A stretch of 35,154 nucleotides of DNA from assembly GCA_023417515.1 (NCBI GenBank), contig JAEZFL010000042.1, positions 1 through 35,154 on the forward strand, read 5' to 3'. This document shows positions 1-7,344 of this stretch, piece after piece. Below the pieces are notes generated by a model that was not told the DNA's origin, ran no database searches, and saw only the letters and a program-made list of their open reading frames with translations. Position numbers and translations under genes: made by a program. The stretch is from Pseudomonadota bacterium (lineage in GTDB: Bacteria; Pseudomonadota; Alphaproteobacteria; Sphingomonadales; Sphingomonadaceae). How positions within the stretch are numbered: position 1 is the stretch's first letter; every line of letters begins with the position of its first letter.

Positions 1-343
1 GGGGGTTGACGACGTGGGTGGCGGGGGCGCGGGGGACCGTGGGGGCACCGTGGGGGGCGCGGGCGCCGCCGCTGTCGGCCTGCTGGAGCATGCGCTGCTC
101 GACCGCGCTGCGCGGCTGCGGGCCGCCGAACAGGGCCTGCAGAGCCTGCGCGCGCGGATCGCTCTGGCCCGGATCGGCCTGGCCCGGCCGCGGCGGGGTC
201 AGCGCGAATTCCGGCGGGACGATCAGCTCGGGAGCGCGGGTGACCGCGAATTCGTCGGGGCGGGCGCGGTTGAACGGACCGCCCGAGGCGCACCCCGCCA
301 GCACCAGGGAAACAGGAACGGCGAGGATCATCAAACGACGCAT
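1..343 (-). CDS. BamF-like (DUF3035) outer-membrane lipoprotein, partial
   Basis: The gene starts at the ATG complementary to 341-343 and runs off the left edge, so only about the first 114 residues are seen. The N-terminus is a short basic signal peptide followed by the lipobox LAGC, which marks a lipoprotein; the mature part is rich in Pro and Ala. In alphaproteobacteria a DUF3035 protein is typically encoded directly after lspA, and in Caulobacter this family is a subunit (BamF) of the beta-barrel assembly machine in the outer membrane. Family assignment rests on the lipobox, a PP-rich segment including LIVPPEFALTPP, and the position 14 bases after lspA. The visible C-terminal part is low-complexity with long G-runs in the DNA. 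The co-directional lspA product would process this precursor. Confidence 0.6.
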   Translation of the reverse strand, partial: MRRLMILAVPVSLVLAGCASGGPFNRARPDEFAVTRAPELIVPPEFALTPPRPGQADPGQSDPRAQALQALFGGPQPRSAVEQRMLQQADSGGARAPHGAPTVPRAPATHVVNP

Positions 344-357
344 TGGGGTCACTTCCT

Positions 358-927
358 TCATCGGGCCGGCTTCTCCTTACGCGTCAGGAGCGCCCGCACC
401 AGCAATAACAGCACGCCGATGGTAATCGCGGCGTCGGCGACATTGAAGACCAAAAAGGGCCGCCAGGTGCCGATATGCAAATCCATGAAGTCGACGACAT
501 AGCCGAAGCGGATGCGGTCGACGATGTTGCCGAGCGCTCCGCCGAGCACGAGGGCGAGGCCCCACGCGTCGTCGCGCCTCTTCTCGCGCCACAGCCAGAT
601 CGCGACGAACAGGGCGATGGCGGTGGTCATCGCCACCAGCCCCCAGCGCATCGCCTCGCTGCTTGCGGTCAGCATGCCCATCGACACGCCGCGATTCTCG
701 ACCCAGGTGAGGTTGAAGAAGGAGGTGATGCTGATCTCGCCGCGGAACTGGAGCTGCAGCGGGTAGATCACCACCCATTTCGTCGCCTGGTCGGCGAGGA
801 AGACGAGGAAAGCGAGAGCGTAGCCGTAAGCGCGATTCTTGCGCACCGCGGGCGGGACGTAATCCGGATCGCCGACATGCGGCCGCCGCGGCGTGCCCTC
901 GGGAGCGGCTTCGCTCAGCTCAGCCAT
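358..927 (-). CDS. lspA: Lipoprotein signal peptidase (signal peptidase II)
   Basis: LspA is the inner-membrane aspartyl protease that removes signal peptides from diacylglyceryl-modified prolipoproteins. The 189-aa protein has four predicted membrane segments and both catalytic aspartate motifs: GNIVDRI (Asp of the N-x-x-D block) and FNVADAAI (second Asp). It is somewhat longer than the usual 160-170 residues because of a polar N-terminal tail of about 30 residues before the first membrane helix. The ATG overlaps the end of ileS by 8 bases, which suggests translational coupling, and ileS-lspA is a widespread gene order. A later start is possible, but no better start with a ribosome-binding site is obvious. 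Confidence 0.95.
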   Translation of the reverse strand: MAELSEAAPEGTPRRPHVGDPDYVPPAVRKNRAYGYALAFLVFLADQATKWVVIYPLQLQFRGEISITSFFNLTWVENRGVSMGMLTASSEAMRWGLVAMTTAIALFVAIWLWREKRRDDAWGLALVLGGALGNIVDRIRFGYVVDFMDLHIGTWRPFLVFNVADAAITIGVLLLLVRALLTRKEKPAR

Positions 928-3907
928 TCACCATCTCCCCGCAACGCCCGCACAGATCGCCATCCTCCTCGACCTCGGGCAGGTGCCGCCAGCAGCGCCC
1001 GCATTTGGCGAAGTCGGTCCGCTCGACATCGACCTGATCGCTTTGGTTTCCGGCAACCTCGGCGACGATGAAAAGCTCCGGCAGGTCTGTTCGAGGCTGG
1101 ACGAGGACGTCAAGCTGCGAGTCCGGAATCAGGACTCGGGCCTCGTTGCTGGACCGGATCACCTTGTCGCGGCGAAGCGGCTCGATCGCTTCCGTCACCC
1201 TCTGGCGGGTGGCCAGCATCAGGTCGAAGCCGGTAGCAAGCGCGTCGTCGCGCCAGGCCGCATCGATCCCAGGCCATTCGAGCAGGTGGACCGAGCCGCC
1301 GTCGGGGAAGCGTGTGCCCCACACCTCCTCGGTCGTGAACGAGAGGATCGGCGCCATCCAGCGCACCAAAGCGTGGAAAACGGTGTCCAGGACGGTGCGG
1401 TAGGCGCGGCGCTTCAGCGTTCCCTGCGGCGCGTTCGGGCCGACCTCGCAATAGAGGACGTCCTTGCGCACGTCGAAGAAGAAGGCGCTGAGATCGTCAT
1501 TGGCGAAGGCCATGATCGCCCGCGTGTAGCGGTTGAACTCATAGTCGTTCGCGGCCTGGCGAAGCTCGGTGTCGAGCAAGGCGAGGCGGTGAAGCACCCA
1601 GCGCTCGAGCTCCGGCATCTGGCCGACCGGCACCTTCTCGGCGTCGGTGAAGCCGTCGAGGGCACCGAGCAGGTAGCGGAAGGTGTTGCGGAGCTTGCGG
1701 TAGGCGTCGGTGGTCCCCGCCAGGATCTCCTTGCCGATTCGGACGTCCTCGAAATAGTCGGTCGACGCGACCCACAGGCGCAGGATGTCGGCGCCGCTCT
1801 CGTCCATCACTTTGAGCGGATCGACGGTGTTGCCGAGGCTCTTCGACATCTTCTTGCCCTGCGGATCGAGGGCGAAGCCGTGGGTGAGCACCTCCTCATA
1901 GGGCGCCCGGCCGCGGGTGCCGGCGCTTTCGAGAAGCGACGACTGGAACCAGCCGCGATGCTGGTCCGAGCCTTCCAGGTAGAGGTTGGCGCGGACGCCC
2001 TCGCCGTAGCGCTGCTCGATGGTGAAGACGTGGGTCGATCCCGAATCGAACCAGACGTCGAGGATGTCGTTCTGCGGTTCGTAGTCGGCTGCGTCGTAAT
2101 TGGCGCCGAGCAGCTGCTGGTGGTCGGCCGAGAACCAGGCGTCGGCGCCGCCCTCGCGGAAGGCCGCGACGATTCGGGCATTGACCTCCGGATCGCGGAG
2201 GTAATCGCCGGTCTTGCGGTGGACGTAGAGCGCGATCGGGACGCCCCAGGCGCGCTGGCGGCTGATCACCCAGTCGGGGCGGCCCTCCACCATCGCGGAG
2301 ATTCGGTTCTTCGACTTCTCCGGGACCCAGCGCGTGCGCTCGATCGCGTCGAGCGCGAGGTTGCGAAGGGTGGGGCCGTTATGCCCCTCTCCCGCTTGCG
2401 GGAGAGGGTGGCCGAGCGAAGCGAGGTCGGGAGAGGGCCTGTCGTGGCCGCTCGTGCCCTCACCCTCCCGCTGCTGCGCAGCGGACCCCTCCCACACCCC
2501 CCAGGGGGAGAGGGGTTTATCCATCGGGATGAACCATTGGGGCGTGCAGCGGTAGATGACCTTGGCCTTGGAGCGCCAGCTGTGCGGGTAGGAGTGGCGG
2601 AAGTCGTCGGACGCGGCGAGCAGGGCTCCGGCGTCGCGCAGGTCCGAGCAGATCGGGCCGTCGGAGGCGTTGAACTTTCCGTTGATGACGCTGCCCTGGC
2701 CTCCGAGCCACTCCCAGCCGGGGCGGTAGCGGCCAGCGTCGTCGACCGCGAAGACCGGGCCGATTCCGGCCGCCTTGCAGACCTCGAAATCCTCCTCGCC
2801 ATGGTCCGGCGCCATGTGGACGAGGCCGGTGCCGGCGTCGGTCGTGACATGCGCGCCGGGGAGGAAGGGACGGGGCTTGGCGAAGAAGCCGCCCAGCCGG
2901 TGCATCGGGTGCTGCGCAACGGCCCCGCTCAGTTCACTCCCTAGGAACAGTCCTTCATCGGTACCGGGGTAGCCGCCGATAGGCTCAAAGTGCAGGCCGT
3001 AGTGGACGACCTCCCGGTCGAACTTGAACGCCCGTTCCGCCACTTGCTCCCACAGATCTTCGGCAATGACCCAGGCCCGACCGACTCCACCCTCCAGGAG
3101 GATGCGGTACTTTGCGGTCGAGCTGTATGCGATCGCCTGATTAACGGGGATCGTCCACGGTGTAGTCGTCCATACGACCCCGAAGACCTGCTCTCCCCGC
3201 TCGATGAGCTTGGAGATGGCCGGACAATTGGGCGCTTCCAGGATCCGGAAACTGACGTCGATCTGCGTGGACGTGATGTCCTCATACTCGACCTCGGCGT
3301 CGGCCAGAGCGGTCTTCTCGACCGGGCTCCACATGACCGGCTTGGCGCCGCGGTAGAGCTGGCCGCTTTCCGCGAACTTCAGAAGCTCGCCGACGATCGC
3401 GGCCTCGGCGCCGAAATTCATGGTGAGATAGGGATCGTCCCACTCGCCCATCACGCCGAGGCGCTGGAACTGCTCGCGTTGAACGGCGACCCACTTGTCG
3501 GCATAGGCGCGGCACTCGGCGCGGAACTGGGCCTTGGGGACCTGGTCCTTGTCGAGCTTCTGCTTGCGATAGGCTTCCTCGACCTTCCATTCGATCGGCA
3601 GGCCGTGGCAGTCCCAGCCCGGCACGTAGGGCGAGTCCTTGCCCATCAGCGACTGCGAGCGGACGACGATGTCCTTGAGGACCTTGTTCATCGCATGGCC
3701 CATGTGGATGTCGCCATTGGCGTAGGGCGGGCCGTCGTGGAGGATGAAGCGCTCGCGCCCGGCGCGGGCCTTGCGGAGCTGGCCGTACAGATCCTCCTCG
3801 CGCCAGCGCGCGAGAATCGCCGGCTCCTTCTGGGAGAGGCCGGCCTTCATGGGAAAATCGGTCTTCGGCAGGAAAACGGTGTCCCGCCAGTCTTTCTTGT
3901 CGGACAT
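920..3907 (-). CDS. ileS: Isoleucyl-tRNA synthetase with an in-frame repeat-derived insertion
   Basis: Class I synthetase charging tRNA-Ile in the cytoplasm. Visible hallmarks are the HIGH-type motif HMGH at residues 68-71, KMSKS near residue 685, a full CP1 editing region, and a C-terminal zinc-binding pair of CxxC motifs (CGRC ... CGRC). At 995 aa it is about 45 residues longer than expected. The surplus lies at about residues 465-509, between PMDKPL and the conserved GPTLRNLALDAI segment, and is encoded by a palindromic repeat at 2383-2515 that otherwise belongs to intergenic DNA. The frame stays open through it. The insertion falls after the editing domain and before the second half of the catalytic domain. 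The gene lies in a ribF-ileS-lspA array, and its upstream region contains several GTTCAC/GTGAAC motifs. Confidence 0.97.
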   Translation of the reverse strand: MSDKKDWRDTVFLPKTDFPMKAGLSQKEPAILARWREEDLYGQLRKARAGRERFILHDGPPYANGDIHMGHAMNKVLKDIVVRSQSLMGKDSPYVPGWDCHGLPIEWKVEEAYRKQKLDKDQVPKAQFRAECRAYADKWVAVQREQFQRLGVMGEWDDPYLTMNFGAEAAIVGELLKFAESGQLYRGAKPVMWSPVEKTALADAEVEYEDITSTQIDVSFRILEAPNCPAISKLIERGEQVFGVVWTTTPWTIPVNQAIAYSSTAKYRILLEGGVGRAWVIAEDLWEQVAERAFKFDREVVHYGLHFEPIGGYPGTDEGLFLGSELSGAVAQHPMHRLGGFFAKPRPFLPGAHVTTDAGTGLVHMAPDHGEEDFEVCKAAGIGPVFAVDDAGRYRPGWEWLGGQGSVINGKFNASDGPICSDLRDAGALLAASDDFRHSYPHSWRSKAKVIYRCTPQWFIPMDKPLSPWGVWEGSAAQQREGEGTSGHDRPSPDLASLGHPLPQAGEGHNGPTLRNLALDAIERTRWVPEKSKNRISAMVEGRPDWVISRQRAWGVPIALYVHRKTGDYLRDPEVNARIVAAFREGGADAWFSADHQQLLGANYDAADYEPQNDILDVWFDSGSTHVFTIEQRYGEGVRANLYLEGSDQHRGWFQSSLLESAGTRGRAPYEEVLTHGFALDPQGKKMSKSLGNTVDPLKVMDESGADILRLWVASTDYFEDVRIGKEILAGTTDAYRKLRNTFRYLLGALDGFTDAEKVPVGQMPELERWVLHRLALLDTELRQAANDYEFNRYTRAIMAFANDDLSAFFFDVRKDVLYCEVGPNAPQGTLKRRAYRTVLDTVFHALVRWMAPILSFTTEEVWGTRFPDGGSVHLLEWPGIDAAWRDDALATGFDLMLATRQRVTEAIEPLRRDKVIRSSNEARVLIPDSQLDVLVQPRTDLPELFIVAEVAGNQSDQVDVERTDFAKCGRCWRHLPEVEEDGDLCGRCGEMVNG
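2383..2515. repeat. Palindromic REP-like element inserted inside ileS
   Basis: The element opens with the near-perfect hairpin CCCTCTCCCGCTTGCGGGAG and closes with a C-rich/G-rich arm around 2490-2515. Between these are GGCCGAGCGAAGCGAGGTC and a second hairpin around CTGCTGCGCAGCAG. The same architecture recurs between genes at 32066-32181. Here it is translated as part of ileS (about 45 codons, no stop in frame). This is direct sequence observation; that it arrived by insertion is inferred from the extra protein length relative to IleRS homologues. Confidence 0.85.
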
Positions 3908-3972
3908 CAGCGCGCGCTTAGCGGTCTATAGGGGCCAAGGAAACACCCGAGCGGAAGAGCGACACCAGCGGA

Positions 3973-4088
3973 GTGAAGTTCACGAAGTTCACTGTCTCCC
4001 GACAAAATCGTGAACTTAGGGCGGGGGCGGTTGTGGCCGTCGGAAAATCCAGTGCGTATTTGGTTCACTGTCACGTAAAGTGTGAACC
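3973..4088. promoter_or_regulatory. Cluster of GTTCAC/GTGAAC motifs upstream of ileS
   Basis: This lies in the 326-base gap between ribF and ileS. It holds a perfect 11-base palindrome GTGAAGTTCAC (3973-3983), an adjoining direct copy GAAGTTCAC (3984-3992), a half-site GTGAAC (4010-4015), and an inverted pair GGTTCAC (4062-4068) / GTGAACC (4082-4088) with a 13-base loop. The density suggests an operator array or another dispersed repeat. A TATAGA-like hexamer (complement of 3925-3930) is close to the ileS start, but no convincing -35 partner was seen. Function is unproven. Confidence 0.4.
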
Positions 4089-4128
4089 AGATGAAATCCT
4101 ATTTTGCAAGGGGGTGTGTGGTGAGGAT

Positions 4129-4156
4129 CAACCCCTCCCTTGAAAGGGAAGGGTTG
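4129..4156. repeat. Inverted repeat, possible terminator after ribF
   Basis: Two 13-base arms (CAACCCCTCCCTT and AAGGGAAGGGTTG) with a 2-base loop and a single mismatch. It stands downstream of ribF and upstream of ileS, both read on the minus strand. It could end ribF transcription, but there is no clear T-run, and similar CCCCTCCC palindromes occur elsewhere as dispersed elements. Confidence 0.6.
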
Positions 4157-4166
4157 ACGCCCTCTT

Positions 4167-4252
4167 CGTCATGCCGGGCTTGATCCGGAATCCACCTTTA
4201 CCTTTCCTGCCCACGAAGAAGGTGGACCCCGGATCAAGTCCGGGGTGACGAC
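4167..4252. repeat. Dispersed inverted-repeat element overlapping the ribF 3' end
   Basis: The left arm CGTCATGCCGGGCTTGATCC and right arm GGATCAAGTCCGGGGTGACG are imperfect inverted copies, with a second inner pair TCCACCTT / AAGGTGGA. Similar CCGGATCA...TCCGG-TGACGA sequence appears at the end of the 30708-30845 element. The stop codon and last few codons of ribF lie inside the right arm. Confidence 0.8.
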
Positions 4253-5175
4253 CCCTGCAGAATGGCGCGCGCTGCCGCCTCGTCCGCCTGCATCTGGGCC
4301 TTGAGGGATTCGAGGTCGTCGAACTTCATCTCCGGGCGGAGCCAGGCGTGGAGCTCGACCTCGATTCGGCGGCCGTAGAGGTCGCCGAACCAGTCGAGGA
4401 AATAGGGCTCGAGCAGCTCCTTGGGCGGATCGAAGGTCGGGCGCACGCCGAGATTGGCAACTCCGTCGACGATCTCGCCGCCGGGGAGTCGGCCGCGCAC
4501 CGCGTAGATCCCGAAGCGCGGGCGGAGATACTTGCCGAGGCTCATGTTGGCGGTCGGATAGCCGAGCGCGCGGCCGCGCTTGTCGCCATGCTCGACGATC
4601 CCCTCGATCGCGAACGGGCGTGTGAGCAGGCGGTTGGCGGTGGCGAGGTCGCCGTCTCGAAGAGCATCGCGGATCCGGCTGGACGAGACCGGCTCGCCGT
4701 CCGCCTCGACCGGGCCGACCGCGTCGACGCTCATGCCATGGGCCGGGGCGAGGGCGCGGAGGACGTCGACATTGCCGCCGCGGCGGTTGCCGAAGGTGAA
4801 GTCTTCGCCGGTGACCACGCCCGCGGCGCCGATGCGGGCCGAGAGCCAGTCGGCAATGAAATCCTCGGCGGTGACGGCGGCGAGGGCGGCGTCGAAGTGG
4901 AAGACCAGCATCGCGTCGGCGCCGGCCTCGGCGAACAGACGCTCGCGCTGGCCGAGGGTGGTGAGCCGGAAGGGCGGCAGGTCAGGCTTGAAGTGGCGGA
5001 CCGGGTGGGGATCGAAGGTCGCGACCAGAGCGGGGCGGCCTTCGGCGCGGGCGCGCTCGACGGCGCGGCCGACCACGGCCTGGTGGCCGCGGTGAAAGCC
5101 GTCGAAATTGCCAAGCGCGACGATGCCATTGCGATACGCGTCAGGGACCGCCGAGCCCCCGTCCAGGCGCTCCAT
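4234..5175 (-). CDS. ribF: Bifunctional riboflavin kinase / FAD synthetase
   Basis: RibF phosphorylates riboflavin to FMN and adenylates FMN to FAD. The 313-aa protein starts with the nucleotidyltransferase half containing GNFDGFHRGHQ (HxGH-type motif) and SSSRIRDAL, followed by a riboflavin kinase domain with RGRALGYPTANM and the acidic LEPYFLDWFGDLYG segment. I place the start at the ATG complementary to 5173-5175 (MERLDGG), which gives the family length. The frame is open upstream to 5247, but that stretch is repeat-like and would add a non-conserved tail. The last residues (GSSPRT) and the stop codon are encoded by an intergenic repeat arm, so the C-terminus has been rewritten by the element. 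The gene precedes ileS, a conserved order. Confidence 0.94.
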   Translation of the reverse strand: MERLDGGSAVPDAYRNGIVALGNFDGFHRGHQAVVGRAVERARAEGRPALVATFDPHPVRHFKPDLPPFRLTTLGQRERLFAEAGADAMLVFHFDAALAAVTAEDFIADWLSARIGAAGVVTGEDFTFGNRRGGNVDVLRALAPAHGMSVDAVGPVEADGEPVSSSRIRDALRDGDLATANRLLTRPFAIEGIVEHGDKRGRALGYPTANMSLGKYLRPRFGIYAVRGRLPGGEIVDGVANLGVRPTFDPPKELLEPYFLDWFGDLYGRRIEVELHAWLRPEMKFDDLESLKAQMQADEAAARAILQGSSPRT

Positions 5176-5317
5176 GGCGCGCGCTATAGGGGAGGGGAAA
5201 TGGAGCAACAATCCTCCCTTCACCGCCATTCCACCGGCGCAGTGCACCGGCGGAGCCTTGAAGGCGGCTTCGCCCGGAACGGGGAGGGACGCGGTCGGAG
5301 CTCGATTTGCGCACCAC

Positions 5318-5402
5318 CGTCATGCTGAACTTGTTTCAGCATCCATTCTCGAGTTTCGGAGCGGGCGGAGAAATGGACCCTGAAACAAGTTCAGGGTGAC
5401 GA
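5318..5402. repeat. Dispersed palindromic element (TGAACTTGTTTCAG type) between folA and ribF
   Basis: The left part contains CATGCTGAACTTGTTTCAGC and the right part contains CCTGAAACAAGTTCAGGGTG. These are inverted copies about 40 bases apart. The same pair is present at 30708-30845. The adjoining 5200-5300 stretch, between ribF and this element, also carries repeated CACCGGCG blocks and G-rich/C-rich ends and has no convincing gene. Confidence 0.85.
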
Positions 5403-5409
5403 CCTTCCC

Positions 5410-5928
5410 TTAACGGCGTTCCAGCCTGACGAAGCTGTAGGCGGGGCGGCCGTCTTCGGCTTCGTGGTCGACCCGGGTTTCCTCGCGCCAGACGGCGGGG
5501 TCGAAGGGGGGGAGGATGGTGTCGCCCTCGATCGCGCCGTGGACTTCAGTGAGCTCAACGGCGTGGGCAAGCGGCTCGAACAATGCGAAGATCTCGGCGC
5601 CGCCGATCACCGAGATATAGTCGGCATTGGCGGCGCGGATCGCTTCATCGACGCTGTGAGCCACCACCGCTCCCTCGGCGGACCAGCTCTTGTCGCGGGT
5701 GAGCACGATGTGGCGGCGGGCGGGGAGAAGGCCGGGCAGGCTGTCGAAGGTGCGGCGGCCCATGATCATCGGGGTGCCCATCGTCACTTCCTTGAAGTGG
5801 CGGAGGTCGGCCGGCAGGTGCCAGGGCAGGCGCCCGTCCCTGCCGATCACGCCGTTGGCGGCGCGGGCGACGACGAGGGTGATCTCAGGGGCGCGGGAAG
5901 AGTCAGGGATTGGGGTCTGGCTGGTCAC
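5410..5928 (-). CDS. folA: Dihydrofolate reductase
   Basis: NADPH-dependent reduction of dihydrofolate to tetrahydrofolate, needed to recycle folate after thymidylate synthesis. Family motifs include ANGVIGRDGRLPWHLPADL (substrate loop with the conserved W and acidic D), TMGTPMIMGRRTFDSLP (cofactor site) and ISVIGGAEIF. With the GTG complementary to 5926-5928 the protein is 172 aa, typical for the family. An ATG at 6036 would add 36 non-conserved residues that lie within the preceding sigma-factor gene. The chosen start overlaps the 3' end of the sigma gene by 26 bases; no strong ribosome-binding site is visible, so the exact start is uncertain. It ends a run of co-directional genes including folE. 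Confidence 0.9.
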   Translation of the reverse strand: MTSQTPIPDSSRAPEITLVVARAANGVIGRDGRLPWHLPADLRHFKEVTMGTPMIMGRRTFDSLPGLLPARRHIVLTRDKSWSAEGAVVAHSVDEAIRAANADYISVIGGAEIFALFEPLAHAVELTEVHGAIEGDTILPPFDPAVWREETRVDHEAEDGRPAYSFVRLERR

Positions 5929-6640
5929 CGGGCGGGCATGCCCGCTCGCCGTCGCTCCCGCAATATGCCTGCACCACCCGCTCGGTGATCGCCGCGCAGT
6001 CCGCGCCGGCGAACGGGAAGGTGCCGGACAGGGCATTCTTCACTTCGGGCGCGAGCGCTTCCTGGAGCCGGCGGCGGGCGCGCAGGAGGCGGGTCTTCAC
6101 GGTCGCGGGGACGATGCCGAGAGACTCGGCGGTCTCCTCGACGCTCAGCCCCTCGACCTCGCGAAGCACGAACACCGTCCGGAACGGCGCGGGCAGGCCG
6201 GCGATGGCGTCCTCGAGGACTCGCCGCAATTGCATTCGAGCCAGGTCGGCGTCGGGCGCAGTGCCGCTCATCGATCCACGCATGAGCTTCTCCCGATAAT
6301 CGTCGAGGACCGCGACGGACGCATTGTCCAGGTTCCAGCGGCGGCGGCGGGCCGAGCGGTCGCGCGCGAGGGCCTCGTTGATGGCGATCCGGGTCAGCCA
6401 GGTCGACAGGGACGAGCGCCCCTCGAAGCCGGCGATCTTCGCGAAGCCCTTGAGATAGGCGCTCTGGACCGCGTCCTCCGCCTCGGCGCGGTTCTTGAGG
6501 ATCGACCAGGCGGCGCGGAACAGGCGCTGGTTGTTGCGCATGGTGACGAGACGCACCGCAGCGACGTCGCGCTCGGCGATGAGCCGGGCGAGCGCGGGAT
6601 CGTCGAGAAGCTCGTAATCGACCTTTGCCTGGGCGGTCAT
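5903..6640 (-). CDS. ECF-family RNA polymerase sigma factor
   Basis: A 245-aa group IV sigma factor. The sigma-2 region is seen as AWSILKNRAEAEDAVQSAYL and FEGRSSLSTWLTRIAINEA, a basic linker DRSARRRRW follows, and sigma-4 is seen as LPAPFRTVFVLREVEGLSVE and GIVPATVKTRLLRARRRL with a helix-turn-helix. About 45 residues follow sigma-4, containing two cysteines (GADCAAI, QAYCGSD), which is longer than a minimal ECF factor. No anti-sigma gene is adjacent. GGGAG lies 8 bases before the ATG. It starts 1 base after folE ends and overlaps folA, so it is probably co-transcribed with folate genes. Its regulon and signal cannot be read from the sequence. Confidence 0.88.
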   Translation of the reverse strand: MTAQAKVDYELLDDPALARLIAERDVAAVRLVTMRNNQRLFRAAWSILKNRAEAEDAVQSAYLKGFAKIAGFEGRSSLSTWLTRIAINEALARDRSARRRRWNLDNASVAVLDDYREKLMRGSMSGTAPDADLARMQLRRVLEDAIAGLPAPFRTVFVLREVEGLSVEETAESLGIVPATVKTRLLRARRRLQEALAPEVKNALSGTFPFAGADCAAITERVVQAYCGSDGERACPPGDQPDPNP

Positions 6641-6641
6641 G

Positions 6642-7286
6642 TCACGCTCCCGTGAAGCCGGAGATCGAGCTCATCAGCTCGCGGCGCAGGTCCGGATCGG
6701 CCCTGAAGTCGCCGAGCCAGGCCTTGGTGACCATCGCGACGCCATGCTGGTTGACCCCGCGCGTGGACATGCAGCCGTGGCTGGCCTCGATGATCACGCC
6801 GACGCCTCTGGGTTGCAACACTTCGTTCAGGGTGCGGGCGATCTGGTTGGTGAGCCGCTCCTGGAGCTGGAGGCGGCGGGCATAAGCGTCGACCAGGCGG
6901 GCGAGCTTGGAGATTCCGATGACACGGCCGGCGGGGCGGTAGGCGACATGGGCGCGGCCGGTGATCGGCGCGAGATGATGCTCGCAGGTCGAGACCAGCG
7001 GGATGTCCTTGAGGAGCACGGTCTCGTCATAATCCTCGGCCTCGGAGAAGACCCGCTCGAGCAAGGCGGCGGGATCGACCGCATAGCCGGCAAACCATTC
7101 GCCATAAGCGCGGGCGACCCGGGCCGGCGTGTCGGCGAGGCCTTCGCGATCGGGATCGTCGCCGGCGGCGGCGATGAGCGTGCGCACGGCGCGCTCGACC
7201 TCGAACCGGCTCGGGCGGCGCGGCGCGGCGCTCGGGGCGAACAGCTCGCTCGCCGGGGCGAGATCCTGGCAGGCACATAATTCCAC
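6642..7286 (-). CDS. folE: GTP cyclohydrolase I
   Basis: Converts GTP to 7,8-dihydroneopterin triphosphate, the first step of tetrahydrofolate (and queuosine-type) pterin pathways. The 214-aa protein shows the zinc ligands in STCEHHLAPITG (Cys, His) and SHGCMSTRG (Cys), the GISKLARLVDAYARRLQLQE block, and DPDREGLADTPARVARAY near the N-terminus. The start is a GTG complementary to 7284-7286 preceded by AGGGAGAG. It sits between DUF488 and the ECF sigma gene, with folA downstream; the sigma gene begins just 1 base after its stop. The short cysteine-containing N-terminus (ELCACQ) is unusual, and an internal start is possible but less well supported. Confidence 0.95.
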   Translation of the reverse strand: MELCACQDLAPASELFAPSAAPRRPSRFEVERAVRTLIAAAGDDPDREGLADTPARVARAYGEWFAGYAVDPAALLERVFSEAEDYDETVLLKDIPLVSTCEHHLAPITGRAHVAYRPAGRVIGISKLARLVDAYARRLQLQERLTNQIARTLNEVLQPRGVGVIIEASHGCMSTRGVNQHGVAMVTKAWLGDFRADPDLRRELMSSISGFTGA

Positions 7287-7344
7287 GAACGCTCTCCCTT
7301 GTTGCCGCCTGTTGGATGGCGGCGGGCGGCGGAGGTTCCCGGGA

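Noticed and set aside
893..2944. A 683-codon open frame on the plus strand opposite ileS
   Set aside because: It is antisense to a certain gene, has a low-complexity Ala/Arg/Val composition typical of reversed high-GC codons, and has no recognisable domain.
3908..4233. T-box leader before ileS
   Set aside because: No T-box consensus or specifier-loop arrangement was seen; the motifs are GTTCAC repeats.
5176..5247. RibF start at 5247 instead of 5175
   Set aside because: The extra 24 residues lie in repeat-like DNA and precede the conserved N-terminus; 313 aa matches the family.
5176..5409. FMN riboswitch or other aptamer near ribF
   Set aside because: The region is made up of dispersed palindromes; none of the conserved FMN aptamer blocks was recognised.
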